Assembly: GCF_003148495.1 (NCBI RefSeq)
Contig: NZ_QGGH01000003.1
Coordinates: 372,001 to 436,000, forward strand
Reading direction: 5' to 3'
Source: Mesorhizobium loti
Lineage (GTDB): Bacteria > Pseudomonadota > Alphaproteobacteria > Rhizobiales > Rhizobiaceae
DNA length: 64,000 nt
Every line of letters begins with the position of its first letter. Position 1 is the stretch's first letter. Positions 51,104-60,698 of this stretch are shown one piece after another. Below the pieces are notes generated by a model that did not search any database, was not told the origin of the DNA, and saw only the letters and a program-made list of their open reading frames with translations. The position numbers were made by a program, and so were the translations under genes.

Positions 51104-52285
51104 TTGGCTGATATCGGCAAGGACATCGAACGCCCGCTCGGACAGGCTGTCCGGTCGCCGCGCGCCGCCGGCAAGGTCAACGGCGGTGCGATCACCGCGA
51201 CCGTGGCCGTGCTGGCGGTGATTGGCGTTTCCGGTGCGATCGCGCTCAGGGAAAAGCCGTTTCGGAAGCCGCAAGAGATTGCCGTTTCAACGCCGAAAGT
51301 GACTGCGGCGGCCTCGCCTGCCGCCGCGCCGTCCGCGTTGGCCCCGGTGGCGGCGCCGAAGCCGGAAGTGCCGGCTAAGACGGGTGGGCCGCAGATCATC
51401 CATGTGCAGACGGAAGAGGGCGATGGCCCGCCCAGGGCAGCGATCGTCATTCGTGACCCGTCGACCATCGGCCAGAACCTGAAGATCGCGCATATTCCAG
51501 ACAAGGCGCTGATCGAAGCCAGCGATACCGGGCCTTTGCCTGTCCGCGCCGCCGATGGCCGACGGCCGTTCGACGTCTATGCGCGGCCCTGGTCGGGCGG
51601 GCGCGGCGCGCGCGTAGCGATCGTCATCGGCGGGCTTTCGGTTTCGCAGACAGGCACCCAGGCGGCCATCGCCAAGCTGCCGGCGGAAGTGACGCTGGCC
51701 TTCGCGCCGCAAGGCAACAGCATTGGCCGCTGGATGCAGGCGGCTCGGCAAAGCGGGCATGAGGTTGTCATGCAGGTGCCGCTCGAGCCGTTCGACTATC
51801 CGAACGTCAACCCCGGTCGCAACACGCTGACGGTGGCGGCGAGCGCGGACGAGAATTTGAAGAACCTGCACTGGGCGCTGTCGCGGACGACAAACTATAC
51901 CGGCGTCATGAACTACATGGGCGCTCGCTTTTCCGCCGACGCGGCGGCGATGGAACCGTTCATGGCCGAGCTCGGCAAACGCGGCCTCGCCTATATCGAT
52001 GACGGCTCGTCGGCGCGCAGCCTGGCGCCGGACCTGGCTCTGAAGGACGGCGTGCCCTTCGTATCCGGCGACATGGCGATCGATGCGGTGCAGGATCGCG
52101 GCGAAATCCTGAAGAAACTCGACAGTCTCGAAGCGACCGCGCGGGCCAAAGGCACGGCCGTCGGCATCGGCTCTGCTTTCGACCTGACCGTCGACACGGT
52201 GGCGTCCTGGGCGGCCGAGGCCAAGAAGCGCGGCATTGAGATCGTGCCGATTTCGGCGGTGGCCATTGACCCGCAAAAAGGCTAG
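51104..52285 (+). CDS. Divergent polysaccharide deacetylase family protein (YibQ-like)
   Basis: The 393-residue protein has a single N-terminal membrane helix (GGAITATVAVLAVIGVSGAIALR) and an Ala/Pro-rich linker. The deacetylase-like domain from about residue 160 includes RVAIVIGGLSVSQ and EVVMQVPLEPFDYP. The start is TTG with GGGGA upstream. Catalytic metal ligands of true deacetylases are not all evident, so enzymatic action is uncertain; an envelope role is likely. It follows ctpA by 195 bp. Confidence 0.85.
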   Translation: MADIGKDIERPLGQAVRSPRAAGKVNGGAITATVAVLAVIGVSGAIALREKPFRKPQEIAVSTPKVTAAASPAAAPSALAPVAAPKPEVPAKTGGPQIIHVQTEEGDGPPRAAIVIRDPSTIGQNLKIAHIPDKALIEASDTGPLPVRAADGRRPFDVYARPWSGGRGARVAIVIGGLSVSQTGTQAAIAKLPAEVTLAFAPQGNSIGRWMQAARQSGHEVVMQVPLEPFDYPNVNPGRNTLTVAASADENLKNLHWALSRTTNYTGVMNYMGARFSADAAAMEPFMAELGKRGLAYIDDGSSARSLAPDLALKDGVPFVSGDMAIDAVQDRGEILKKLDSLEATARAKGTAVGIGSAFDLTVDTVASWAAEAKKRGIEIVPISAVAIDPQKG

Positions 52286-52315
52286 CCATCGGAAAACAGA
52301 TTGGAAGATTGACAG

Positions 52316-52837
52316 ATGGCGAAGACAAAGAAAGTCGATCGCGAAACGCTGCCTTATCGGCCCTGTGTCGGGCTGATGATCCTCAACGCGGAGGGCCTGG
52401 TCTGGGTCGGGCATCGCATTGCCGAACCGGACAGCGAATTTGCCGGCACGACGCAGCTTTGGCAGATGCCGCAAGGCGGTATCGACAAGGGCGAGGAGCC
52501 GTTGCAGGCGGCCGAGCGCGAGCTCTATGAAGAGACCGGCATGCGCGGCGTTTCGCTGCTGGCCGAAGCGCCGGACTGGATCAACTATGATTTGCCGGAC
52601 CACCTCGTCGGCATCGCCTTCAAGGGACGGTATCGCGGCCAGACGCAGAAATGGTTCGCCTTTCGCTTCCACGGCTATGTCGGCGAGATCCAGATCAATC
52701 CGCCGCCGGGCGGCCACACCGCCGAGTTCGACAAATGGGCATGGCGGCCTATGCAGGATTTGCCCGACCTGGTCGTGCCGTTCAAGCGCCATGTCTATGA
52801 GGACGTGGTGGCGGCGTTCCGGCATCTGGCGCAATAG
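52316..52837 (+). CDS. rppH: RNA pyrophosphohydrolase (Nudix)
   Basis: RppH removes pyrophosphate from 5'-triphosphate RNA ends and starts mRNA decay. The 173 residues have the full Nudix box [22 protein letters not shown] near 55. The N-terminus [21 protein letters not shown] is typical for the group. GGAAG precedes the ATG. Confidence 0.93.
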   Translation: MAKTKKVDRETLPYRPCVGLMILNAEGLVWVGHRIAEPDSEFAGTTQLWQMPQGGIDKGEEPLQAAERELYEETGMRGVSLLAEAPDWINYDLPDHLVGIAFKGRYRGQTQKWFAFRFHGYVGEIQINPPPGGHTAEFDKWAWRPMQDLPDLVVPFKRHVYEDVVAAFRHLAQ

Positions 52838-52945
52838 CCGCGATACAACAACCGCGGTTGCCGCGCCGGCCCGGCGGTCCTATTGATGTGTCTATCCGCC
52901 ACCAAAAGCGCGTCGCGCTGAAACGCGCTTTTAGTCTTTGTCTGC

Positions 52946-52993
52946 ATGCATGTCGTTGTCCCAAAACCGAAGTCACTTTTGGGCGACATGCAT
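52946..52993. repeat. ATGCATGTCG palindromic repeat, copy 3
   Basis: The 48-bp palindrome (ATGCATGTCGTTGTCCCAAA to TTGGGCGACATGCAT) lies just before the alr start. A second dyad (AAAAGCGCGT ... AACGCGCTTTT) sits immediately to its left. Confidence 0.85.
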
Positions 52994-53006
52994 TGGAAGG
53001 GTCGCC

Positions 53007-54146
53007 ATGAACGACGTCCCCACAAGGTCGCTGCCCGAGGAGGTCACTGCCACAAGCGAAGTGGCGGCCGGGGCCGTCCTCACCATCGATCTCGGTGCGA
53101 TCCGTGAAAACTACCGGCGGCTGAAAGCGCGGTTGGGCAATGTTCGCTGCGCTGGTGTGCTCAAGGCTGATGGCTACGGCGTTGGCGCCAGCCAGGTCGC
53201 GGCGGCGCTGCTGGGCGAAGGCTGCGATATCTTCTTCGTCGCGCTGCTGGGCGAAGGGGTCGCCTTGCGCCGCTCGATCGGGCCGGGCCCCGCCATTTTC
53301 GTGTTGAACGGCATTCCGCCTGGCGCCGAGCAAGACGCCGTGGCGGCGGACCTTTGCGCCGTCATCAACAGCGTGGGGCAATTGGCGGCCTGGCGCGCGG
53401 CGGGCCGCCGCGCCGGCCGAAAACTGCCGGCTGCGATCCAGGTCGACAGCGGCATGTCGCGGCTCGGCATGGCGCCCCGGGATGTGGAGCGCGTTGCCAC
53501 CGATCCGCATGCCTTCGACGGCATCGACATCCGTTTCGTGATGAGCCATCTGGCCTGTGCCGACGAGCCGGAGCATCCGGCCAATGAGCGGCAGCGACTG
53601 GCATTCGAGGGGCTGCGCAAGATGTTGCCGGCGGCGCCGGCCTCGCTCGCCAATTCGTCCGGCATCTTTCTTGGGGCACGCTTTCACTACGATCTCGCAC
53701 GCCCCGGTGCCGCGCTCTATGGCATCAATCCGACGCCGGCCAGGTCGAACCCGATGCTGCCGGTGGTACGGCTAGAGGCCAAGGTCGTCCAGACACGCAT
53801 GCTGGAGGCCGGCGTTGGTGTCGGCTATGGCCACACATTCCACACTGTGGCCCCGCTCACTGCTGCGACGATCTCGCTGGGCTATGCCGATGGCTGGCAC
53901 CGACGCGCGGCGTCCGCGGCCTGGTTCGAGGGCGCGCGCCTGCCCTTCCTCGGGCGGGTGTCGATGGATTCGATCATTCTCGACATCTCCGCCTTGCCGT
54001 CCGGCAAGCTCCGCGAGGGTGATCTCGTCGAACTGCTCGGTCCCTCACAAAGCGTCGATGACGCTGCCGGCCATGCCGGCACCATCGGCTACGAGATCCT
54101 GACCAGCCTCGGCCCGCGCTTTCATCGGCGCTATGTCTACGGTTGA
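53007..54146 (+). CDS. alr: Alanine racemase
   Basis: This PLP enzyme interconverts L- and D-alanine for peptidoglycan or D-alanine catabolism. The 379 residues have the PLP lysine in CAGVLKADGYGVG and DSGMSRLGM in the middle. The catalytic tyrosine region RPGAALYGINPTP and the C-terminal RVSMDSIILDIS are also present. The start at 53007 has AAGGG upstream. With dadA 1.4 kb downstream it may form the D-alanine degradation pair, in which case this would be the catabolic type. Confidence 0.93.
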   Translation: MNDVPTRSLPEEVTATSEVAAGAVLTIDLGAIRENYRRLKARLGNVRCAGVLKADGYGVGASQVAAALLGEGCDIFFVALLGEGVALRRSIGPGPAIFVLNGIPPGAEQDAVAADLCAVINSVGQLAAWRAAGRRAGRKLPAAIQVDSGMSRLGMAPRDVERVATDPHAFDGIDIRFVMSHLACADEPEHPANERQRLAFEGLRKMLPAAPASLANSSGIFLGARFHYDLARPGAALYGINPTPARSNPMLPVVRLEAKVVQTRMLEAGVGVGYGHTFHTVAPLTAATISLGYADGWHRRAASAAWFEGARLPFLGRVSMDSIILDISALPSGKLREGDLVELLGPSQSVDDAAGHAGTIGYEILTSLGPRFHRRYVYG

Positions 54147-54360
54147 GCGGTTTGGCCGCGCTTGACAAGCGGACGCCTGTCGGCAAGGCTCCGGGTATGA
54201 GCAACCTCGCCCATATCAGAACCTTGTTCAGGGTCTGCCCGATCGCGGGATCGTAGCCCCGGCGCGGTCGCCTTTTGGCGTCCGTCCGAACCGGGGCATT
54301 TCTACCTGACATCATCATTCTCAAGCCAGACAGCCCTCGCGGCTGACGGCTTTTCATCAA

Positions 54361-54403
54361 GCCGCCGTCAGTACGGCGGCAGGCGCGCATCTGTTCGATG
54401 CGC
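54361..54403 (+). promoter_or_regulatory. Two adjacent hairpins before the Rnk-like genes
   Basis: GCCGCCGT/ACGGCGGC (54361-54380) and GCGCAT/ATGCGC (54385-54403) lie directly upstream of the first Rnk-like gene. They may structure its leader. The rest of the 275-bp gap after alr contains no gene. Confidence 0.4.
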
Positions 54404-54421
54404 CAACTCATGAGGTTTGCC

Positions 54422-54838
54422 ATGCAACATGCAGCAGGATTGCGTCCACCGAGCCGGCTTCTGGTCAGCGATGCCGACCACAACAGGCTGACAGGCCTGG
54501 CGCGGGCGTCGCTCGATCGCGTGCCCGAGACAGCCGAAGAGCTGCTTTCGGAGATGGATCGGGCCGTCATCACGGCGGCGGCTTCCATGCCGGCCAACGT
54601 GGTGCGGATGGGCTCGACAGTGACAATCCGCGGCGATGGCGGGGAGCGCATCACCCTGGTCTATCCCGGCGATGCCGACATCACAGAAAACAGGATTTCA
54701 GTGCTGACGCCGATGGGGACGGCGCTCATCGGCGCGTCGATCGGGCAGACAGTGTGCTGGAGCGGTCGTGGCGGCCGGGAACTGTCGTTGATCGTCGAAG
54801 CCGTCGAGACGCCGGCCTACGTCCAGCAGCGGTCCTGA
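54422..54838 (+). CDS. Rnk-like regulator (GreA/GreB C-terminal fold), copy 1
   Basis: The 138-residue protein belongs to the regulator of nucleoside diphosphate kinase group. These proteins bind RNA polymerase through a GreA/GreB-type domain. An N-terminal helix (DHNRLTGLARASLDRVPETAEEL) precedes the barrel, with ITLVYPGDADITENRISVLTPMGTALIG and IGQTVCW. It is followed immediately by a paralogue. Confidence 0.82.
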   Translation: MQHAAGLRPPSRLLVSDADHNRLTGLARASLDRVPETAEELLSEMDRAVITAAASMPANVVRMGSTVTIRGDGGERITLVYPGDADITENRISVLTPMGTALIGASIGQTVCWSGRGGRELSLIVEAVETPAYVQQRS

Positions 54839-54852
54839 TCATGGAGGCGGTG

Positions 54853-55398
54853 ATGACAGGTACGAAATGCTGGCTGACGACGAAGGACTTCGCCGTCCTC
54901 GAGATCATGCTGGAGCGTCGGCGGGCTTTCGCGGATCCGATCGTTCCTATGCTTGCAGACAAGCTCTCCAAAGCCGATGTCGTTCCGATCGATTCGGTCG
55001 GACCCGATATCGTGACGCTGAACAGCAGGGTGGTGTTTCGTATCGATGCCGGCCCTGCCGAGACCCGAACCCTGGTGCAAAACGAGGTGCGCGGGCCGGT
55101 CGGCTCCAGCCTGTCGATCACGACCAGGCGGGGGCTCTGCATGCTTGGCATGGCCGAGGGCCAGACGGCATCGATCGAACAGGCCGACGGCAGGCGGGAG
55201 TCGATCCTGATCGCGGCCGTGCTCTACCAGCCGGAGGCCGCGCGACGGGCCGTCAGGGAGAAATCCCAAGCCGAGGTGCGACGACCGCATCGGCTCACCC
55301 TCGTCTACAGCGCTGCAGCCGATTGGCGGCCTCTTGGCGAGAGAGCCGGAATGCGGCAGACAGAGGGGGATGACGACCCCGGTCCCACGGCGGCGTGA
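54853..55398 (+). CDS. Rnk-like regulator, copy 2
   Basis: The 181-residue second paralogue has the same layout: LTTKDFAVLEIMLERR, then SKADVVPIDSVGPDIVTLNSRVVFRID and LSITTRRGLCMLGMAEGQTASIEQADG. The C-terminal tail is longer (about 50 residues) and basic. GGAGG upstream sets the ATG at 54853, 14 bases after copy 1. A tandem pair of diverged Rnk-like proteins is less usual than the single copy. Confidence 0.75.
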   Translation: MTGTKCWLTTKDFAVLEIMLERRRAFADPIVPMLADKLSKADVVPIDSVGPDIVTLNSRVVFRIDAGPAETRTLVQNEVRGPVGSSLSITTRRGLCMLGMAEGQTASIEQADGRRESILIAAVLYQPEAARRAVREKSQAEVRRPHRLTLVYSAAADWRPLGERAGMRQTEGDDDPGPTAA

Positions 55399-55410
55399 AC
55401 GGGCAACAGT

Positions 55411-55454
55411 GCATGATCTCGAAAATCGGCATCGATTTTCGCCGGGGATCATGC
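55411..55454. repeat. GCATGATC palindromic repeat
   Basis: The 44-bp imperfect palindrome (GCATGATCTCGAAAATCGG to CGGGGATCATGC) belongs to a repeat family different from the ATGCATGTCG one. It lies between the second Rnk-like gene and dadA. Confidence 0.75.
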
Positions 55455-55520
55455 GCAAATCGGAAATGCGGTCGCGTCCAAGGCGTCCTGAGGGACGCGC
55501 GGCGCGGCAAGGAGTGAACG

Positions 55521-56777
55521 ATGAAGATCATGGTGCTGGGCGGTGGCGTTATCGGGGTGACCACGGCGTACTTTCTTGCCGAGGCCGGCCACGAGGTGAC
55601 GGTTCTCGACCGCCAGAAAGGCCCGGCGCTGGAAACCAGCTTCGCCAATGCCGGCGAGATATCGCCCGGCTACGCCTCGCCATGGGCCGGCCCCGGCATT
55701 CCGCTGAAGGCGATCAAATGGCTGCTGATGAAGCATGGGCCGCTTGTGGTGCGGCCGGCCTTCGATCCGCATATGTGGACATGGCTGATCAAGATGCTGC
55801 GCAACTGCACGGCCGAACGCTATGCGATCAACAAGGCGCGCATGGTGCCGCTCGCCGAATACAGCCGTGACACGCTGAAGGCGCTGCGTGAAACGACCGG
55901 CATCGCCTATGACGAGCGGACACAGGGCACGCTGCAACTGTTTCGCACGCAAAAGCAGCTCGACGGCACCGGTGGCGATGTCGAGGTGCTGAAGAAGTAT
56001 GGCGTGCCTTACGAGATCCTCGATCAGGACGGCTGCATCGCGGCGGAGCCGGGCCTGGCCGGAGTGCGCGAAAAGTTCGTCGGCGGCCTCAGGCTGCCGC
56101 ACGACGAGACCGGCGACTGCAAGATGTTCACCGACAGGCTGGCCGAGCTCTGCGTGGCGCGCGGTGTCAAGTTCGAATACGACGTTACGATCTGGCGTGT
56201 CATCCGCAGCCGCAACCGCATCGCCAATCTCAGCACCAGCAAGGGCTGGAAAGCCGCCGACGCCTATGTGATGGCGCTGGGCAGTTATTCGGCAGGGTTC
56301 ATGCGCCGGGTGAAGCGGCCGATCCCGGTCTATCCGGTCAAGGGCTATTCGATCACCGTGCCGATCAAGGACGCTGCTGCGGCACCGGTGTCGACGGTGA
56401 TGGACGAGACCTACAAGGTGGCGATCACCCGGCTTGGCGACCGCATCCGGGTTGGCGGCACGGCCGAGATTTCCGGCTTCGACCTCAGGTTGCATGAATC
56501 GCGGCGGCGCACGCTGGAGCACTCGGTGGGTGACCTCTTTCCGGGCGCCGGCGCGATGCGGGACGCGACGTTCTGGTGCGGACTGCGGCCGATGACGCCG
56601 GATGGTCCGCCGCTGATCGGCCGCACCGAGCTTTCCAATCTCTATCTCAACACCGGGCACGGCACGCTCGGCTGGACCATGGCTTGCGGCTCGGGCAAGG
56701 TGCTGGCCGACATCATCTCCAGCCGGGTGCCGGACATCGATGTCCGCGACCTCGCGCAGGAGCGCTATCTGCGGTAG
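55521..56777 (+). CDS. dadA: D-amino acid dehydrogenase small subunit
   Basis: This FAD-dependent oxidoreductase deaminates D-alanine and other D-amino acids at the inner membrane. The 418 residues begin with the dinucleotide fold [52 protein letters not shown] and the C-terminal [19 protein letters not shown] match DadA. It shares a functional link with alr upstream. Confidence 0.93.
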   Translation: MKIMVLGGGVIGVTTAYFLAEAGHEVTVLDRQKGPALETSFANAGEISPGYASPWAGPGIPLKAIKWLLMKHGPLVVRPAFDPHMWTWLIKMLRNCTAERYAINKARMVPLAEYSRDTLKALRETTGIAYDERTQGTLQLFRTQKQLDGTGGDVEVLKKYGVPYEILDQDGCIAAEPGLAGVREKFVGGLRLPHDETGDCKMFTDRLAELCVARGVKFEYDVTIWRVIRSRNRIANLSTSKGWKAADAYVMALGSYSAGFMRRVKRPIPVYPVKGYSITVPIKDAAAAPVSTVMDETYKVAITRLGDRIRVGGTAEISGFDLRLHESRRRTLEHSVGDLFPGAGAMRDATFWCGLRPMTPDGPPLIGRTELSNLYLNTGHGTLGWTMACGSGKVLADIISSRVPDIDVRDLAQERYLR

Positions 56778-56784
56778 GCGTTGG

Positions 56785-58941
56785 TCAGAATGCTTGCCTG
56801 ACCCAGTCTTCGTCGAACAGCAGCCGATAGGCCCACGGGATCGTCACATTGCTGGCGACCGGGTTCGAGTGGGCGAGATAGTCGTCATAGATCGGCTTCA
56901 TGCTGGTGTAGAAGGCCGGGTCGAGCACCATCATGCCGTTCTCCGAGTCGTGGAAGAAGCTGCGGTTGTTGAGGTTGACAGACGAGATGGCCACCAGCCT
57001 TTCGTCGATCATCATGATCTTGGAATGCAGCACGACATCCGGCGCCTTGAACTCGCGAATGTTGATGCGGTCGCCATATTTCTCGACGAACAGCTTGTTG
57101 AGCGCGGTGAGGAACCTGCCGCCGATATCGCCCTTGAGATCAATGCGGCCGACAATGTCGATCCTGACGCCGCGGGCGAGCGCCCGGTCAACAGCCTGGG
57201 CGAGCTTGGGCGTCAGGTTGAGGTAAGGATTGACGATCTGGATGTGGTGCTGGGCGGCGTCGACCAGTTCGACGAAATAATCCTCCAGCGCATGGCCATC
57301 CTCGTAGGGCACCGAAATGAAGTGCCGCGCCGTGCCTGACGGGCGGGCGCCGTCGGACCGGACTGGAATGGAGAAAGGACGCGCCAGATTGGTGTCGGCG
57401 TCGCGCAGCCACACTGTCGAAAGATGCGCGGCGAGTGTCTGGACCGTGGCCGGATCGGCGAACTCGATGTCGAAGTCGCTCCAGTTCGAATAGTAGTTCA
57501 GCGAGAACCCGTCGGTCTTGCCATATTGCTCAAGATCGGGATCACGCGACAGATCGATCGGCTGGTGGAACAGGAAGCCGTCATGGATGTTGCGGCCACC
57601 GATGATGGCGCGTGACCGCCCAGGATCGTCGGCAAGCGTCGCCAGCATCTTGATATGATGAACCTTGTGCAATTGTGAAATCTGCTCGTCGATCGGCGCG
57701 CCCCGGTCCGCCCGCCAGCGATATTCCTGCAATTCGACATTGGGAAATTCGGCCGCCAGCCGATGCAGCAGGGCGTCGTCCTTGTCGCGCTCCAGCACGT
57801 CGGTGACCAGAATGCGCACCTTGGTGCCAAGCGCTGCATGATGACGGATCAGCCGTTCGATGATGCGGCCGGAGAAGTCAGCCTTGAACTCCAGCGACGA
57901 CAAATAGATCAGCTTGAGTTTTGGGGCATTGGAAAAGTCGAGCGGCAGCTCCGGGTCGCCCTTGTCGATGGCGCTGTCGGACAGCGGCGCTCCCATCAGC
58001 GCCTCGACCTTGGCGTTGAAGCCGTCGCGCGACTTGCGCAGCAGGCGCGGCTTTCCGATCGGCAAGGCGCAGGTCTGCGACAGCCAACGGCTGGCGTAGA
58101 AGGCGCGGCTGAGCGGATCGAGGCCTGTGGGATCGGGCGTCGTGCAACGCTCGTAGCGACTGTCGAAAGCGGCAAGTGCCGGGTCGGCGGTCTCTTCGCG
58201 CTCGATGGTGAGCGGTGCGCCGGCAGGGGCAAGGCTGGAGCGGATTCTTAGCACGCAGCGGTTCAGGCCGTCACTCGGGAACAGGCTGACCGTGTCGTCC
58301 TCGCCGGACAGGCGAAAATGGAATGCCGTTCCCGTGGCGATGGTGCGTGACCCACCGCCGGCACTGATCGCCAGCGTGCCGTCGCATGTGCCCTCGATGT
58401 CGGTCGGTTGCTTGCCTGCCTGGCGCAGCATGATCTCGACGCTGCGCGCCTGCAGGCCGGAGAAATCGAAGATCCTGGGCGTCGAAGGCCGCACTGCCGC
58501 ATCGATGTAGAGCGTCTGCCGCGACATCCGCCAGCGTCCGTCGAAATGGCCGTCGCCGCCGCTGGCGCCGGCCGGCGGCAGATGTATTTCGGCAACCGGT
58601 CCGGCCAGTTGTTGCAGTGTCCGGTAGGTCGCCTGGAAATCGCTGTTGCGGATCTCATAACGGTCGTGACCGAAAGGGCCGGTGCCGTTCGCGCGGTCCA
58701 TGGCGTCGAGTTGGTGGTGGGCGAGCAGTGCCAGGAACCGTTTTTCGTAGTCGCTCGTGCCGGCGTCGCCGAAGAACTGCGCGGCGGCGACTTGCGACCC
58801 GGCCGTCCTGGCCGATAGCGAGGGTCGCGCGCAGGCCGTCTGGCCTTGCAGGACGTCGCAGGCATTGCGGCCAGCGTCGGCACAGCCGGCAAGGACAGTC
58901 AGCCCGAATAGAACGATGGCGATGGATGCACGGGCCTTCAC
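56785..58941 (-). CDS. Phospholipase D-family lipoprotein
   Basis: The 718-residue protein has a lipoprotein signal (IVLFGLTVLAGCADAG, lipobox LAGC). The two PLD modules hold HKD-like motifs: HHIKMLATLADDPGRSRAIIGG near 425 and HSKIMMIDERLVAISSVNLNNRS near 660. It should be attached to a membrane and act on phosphodiesters outside the cytoplasm. The N-terminal 250 residues are unassigned. It starts four bases into the end of the PLA2-like gene, so both form one operon. Confidence 0.85.
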   Translation of the reverse strand: MKARASIAIVLFGLTVLAGCADAGRNACDVLQGQTACARPSLSARTAGSQVAAAQFFGDAGTSDYEKRFLALLAHHQLDAMDRANGTGPFGHDRYEIRNSDFQATYRTLQQLAGPVAEIHLPPAGASGGDGHFDGRWRMSRQTLYIDAAVRPSTPRIFDFSGLQARSVEIMLRQAGKQPTDIEGTCDGTLAISAGGGSRTIATGTAFHFRLSGEDDTVSLFPSDGLNRCVLRIRSSLAPAGAPLTIEREETADPALAAFDSRYERCTTPDPTGLDPLSRAFYASRWLSQTCALPIGKPRLLRKSRDGFNAKVEALMGAPLSDSAIDKGDPELPLDFSNAPKLKLIYLSSLEFKADFSGRIIERLIRHHAALGTKVRILVTDVLERDKDDALLHRLAAEFPNVELQEYRWRADRGAPIDEQISQLHKVHHIKMLATLADDPGRSRAIIGGRNIHDGFLFHQPIDLSRDPDLEQYGKTDGFSLNYYSNWSDFDIEFADPATVQTLAAHLSTVWLRDADTNLARPFSIPVRSDGARPSGTARHFISVPYEDGHALEDYFVELVDAAQHHIQIVNPYLNLTPKLAQAVDRALARGVRIDIVGRIDLKGDIGGRFLTALNKLFVEKYGDRINIREFKAPDVVLHSKIMMIDERLVAISSVNLNNRSFFHDSENGMMVLDPAFYTSMKPIYDDYLAHSNPVASNVTIPWAYRLLFDEDWVRQAF

Positions 58942-59381
58942 CCGGTCGCCCCGGCCTTCAGGACGCTCAATTGCGCCGGGTCGCGCGGTGGCATGAAACC
59001 CTGCGGGAAGACCTTGCAGACGGGAATGGCGAAGGTGGCGATCAGCAGTTCGGCCTCGCCGCGCACCTTGCGCGGCGCTGTCTTGTCGTCGCGTATCGCT
59101 TTCGCCGAGGCGACGAGGGTGCCGTCGCAGTCACAATGGTTGTGGCGGGCAATGTAACAGGCGTCGTGCGTCTGGCAGGCCGCGTCGAGGCGGTTGACCG
59201 GCCGGGCCGACAGATCGCCGGTGCGGGTGCCGGGGCCGCAATAATTGCCGAAGACGAAAGGCGAAGGCCGCGCCATGGCGTCGCGGATCGGTTTGGGCAG
59301 TTCGGCCTCCGGGACCTTCATCCACGGATTGGCGCATGCGGAAACGAAAAGCAGCGGCAGGATGGCAAGAACGGCTCGCAT
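58938..59381 (-). CDS. Phospholipase A2-like lipoprotein
   Basis: The 147-residue protein has a lipoprotein signal (MRAVLAILPLLFVSACANP). The motif NYCGPGTRTG precedes LDAACQTHDACYIARH, the C-x-x-H-D-x-C pattern of the secreted PLA2 active site. Further cysteines could form disulfides. The start at 59381 is chosen because it yields the signal peptide; the earlier frame is basic and has no match. Its stop overlaps the start of the PLD-like gene (ATGA). Confidence 0.8.
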   Translation of the reverse strand: MRAVLAILPLLFVSACANPWMKVPEAELPKPIRDAMARPSPFVFGNYCGPGTRTGDLSARPVNRLDAACQTHDACYIARHNHCDCDGTLVASAKAIRDDKTAPRKVRGEAELLIATFAIPVCKVFPQGFMPPRDPAQLSVLKAGATG

Positions 59382-59552
59382 ATCTATCCGCGCCAGCTTT
59401 CTGAAAGATTTCCCAACCGGCGACCTGCTCCGTGGCCGGCGACCGCACGCCTGATGCCACACTGGCCGGTTTTGTGGCAAGGAAAAGGCGGCACGGCTAA
59501 AGCGCATCGCGTTTGATCGGATTCATGCGATGCGCTTTAGCGTCTTTGTTTT

Positions 59553-59600
59553 ATGCATGTCGTTCTCCCAAAACCGAGGCCACTTTTGGGCGACATGCAT
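59553..59600. repeat. ATGCATGTCG palindromic repeat, copy 4
   Basis: The 48-bp palindrome (ATGCATGTCGTTCTCCCAAA to TTGGGCGACATGCAT) lies at the 3' end of the LysR gene. An AAAGCGCATCGCG/CGATGCGCTTT dyad lies to its left, the same two-part arrangement as copy 3. Confidence 0.85.
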
Positions 59601-60481
59601 CAGACGAACAGGCCCCTCTCCCGTTCCACCATCTTGGTGATGAAGCTGGCGACGATCTGGACGCGGCGCAGCGGCCTGACCGATTCATGATAGACCAACC
59701 AGTAGGCGCGGCGGATCGGCGCCACGATGTCGACGGACACAAGTTCCGGCATCGAGCGGGCGACGAATGTGTGCAGGATGCCGATGCCGGCGCCCGAGCG
59801 CACCGCTTCGGCCTGGCCGAGCGCCGAGGAGATGGCGAAGCTGGTACGCCAGTCGGCGCTGAATTCCGCCGCATAGTCGAGCGACGGGCTGACGATGAGG
59901 TCCGGCACATAGCCGATGAGTGTGTGCTGGCCAAGCTCGGCGGCGGTTTGGGGCAAACCATGCACCTCAGCATAGTCGCGCGACGCAAACAGGCCGAGCG
60001 AGTAGTCGACCAGCTTGCCAGCCACCAGCCGGCCCTCCGTCGGCCGTTCGACGGTGATGGCGATGTCGGCCTCGCGACGCGACAGCGAGAAGGAGCGCGG
60101 TACCGGGACCAGCTGGATCGTCAATTCGCGGTGCAGCGCGGTCAGCGCGCCCAGGCGCTTGGCCAGGAAGGCGACACCAAAACCGTCGGGCGCGCCGATG
60201 CGCACCGTGCCGGAGACATCGTCACCTTCGCCGGCAACCGTCGAGCGCGCGGCGATCATGTCGCCCTCCATGCGCTCGGCAATATCGAGAAAGCGCTCGC
60301 CCGCCGGCGTCAGCTCGCTGCCGGTGGTCAGCCGGCGAAACAGCTTCGTCCGCAGCGCATCCTCAAGCGCGGCGATGCGGCGCGAGACGGTGGCGTGGTT
60401 GAGCTCCAGCCGCTTGGCTGCGCCCAGGATCTGGCCGGCGCGCGCCACGGCAAGGAAGATGCGGACGTCATCCCAGTTCAT
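59600..60481 (-). CDS. LysR-family transcriptional regulator
   Basis: The 293-residue protein has an N-terminal helix-turn-helix (WDDVRIFLAVARAGQILGAAKRLELNHATVSRRIAALE). A substrate-binding effector domain follows (about residues 90-290). It is divergent to mmsA across 217 bp, so it probably regulates that gene. The stop codon lies at the edge of a palindromic repeat. Confidence 0.92.
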   Translation of the reverse strand: MNWDDVRIFLAVARAGQILGAAKRLELNHATVSRRIAALEDALRTKLFRRLTTGSELTPAGERFLDIAERMEGDMIAARSTVAGEGDDVSGTVRIGAPDGFGVAFLAKRLGALTALHRELTIQLVPVPRSFSLSRREADIAITVERPTEGRLVAGKLVDYSLGLFASRDYAEVHGLPQTAAELGQHTLIGYVPDLIVSPSLDYAAEFSADWRTSFAISSALGQAEAVRSGAGIGILHTFVARSMPELVSVDIVAPIRRAYWLVYHESVRPLRRVQIVASFITKMVERERGLFV

Positions 60482-60698
60482 GGGAATGGTCCGGATGACA
60501 ATCGCCGATGCTGCGTTCTGTGGCGAAGGAACTCAATCTCTCAATCCGTAGCAGCAATTGCATCCCGTCATTTGCGGGAATTGATGCTCGTCCGTCAATC
60601 GTTATCTACTTTTCGCACAACGGTTGCGTTCTCCATCGCGTTGCCATCCGCCGGCCAAAGGCGGACAATGCGGCATCACAAACAAAGGGAGAGAAATC

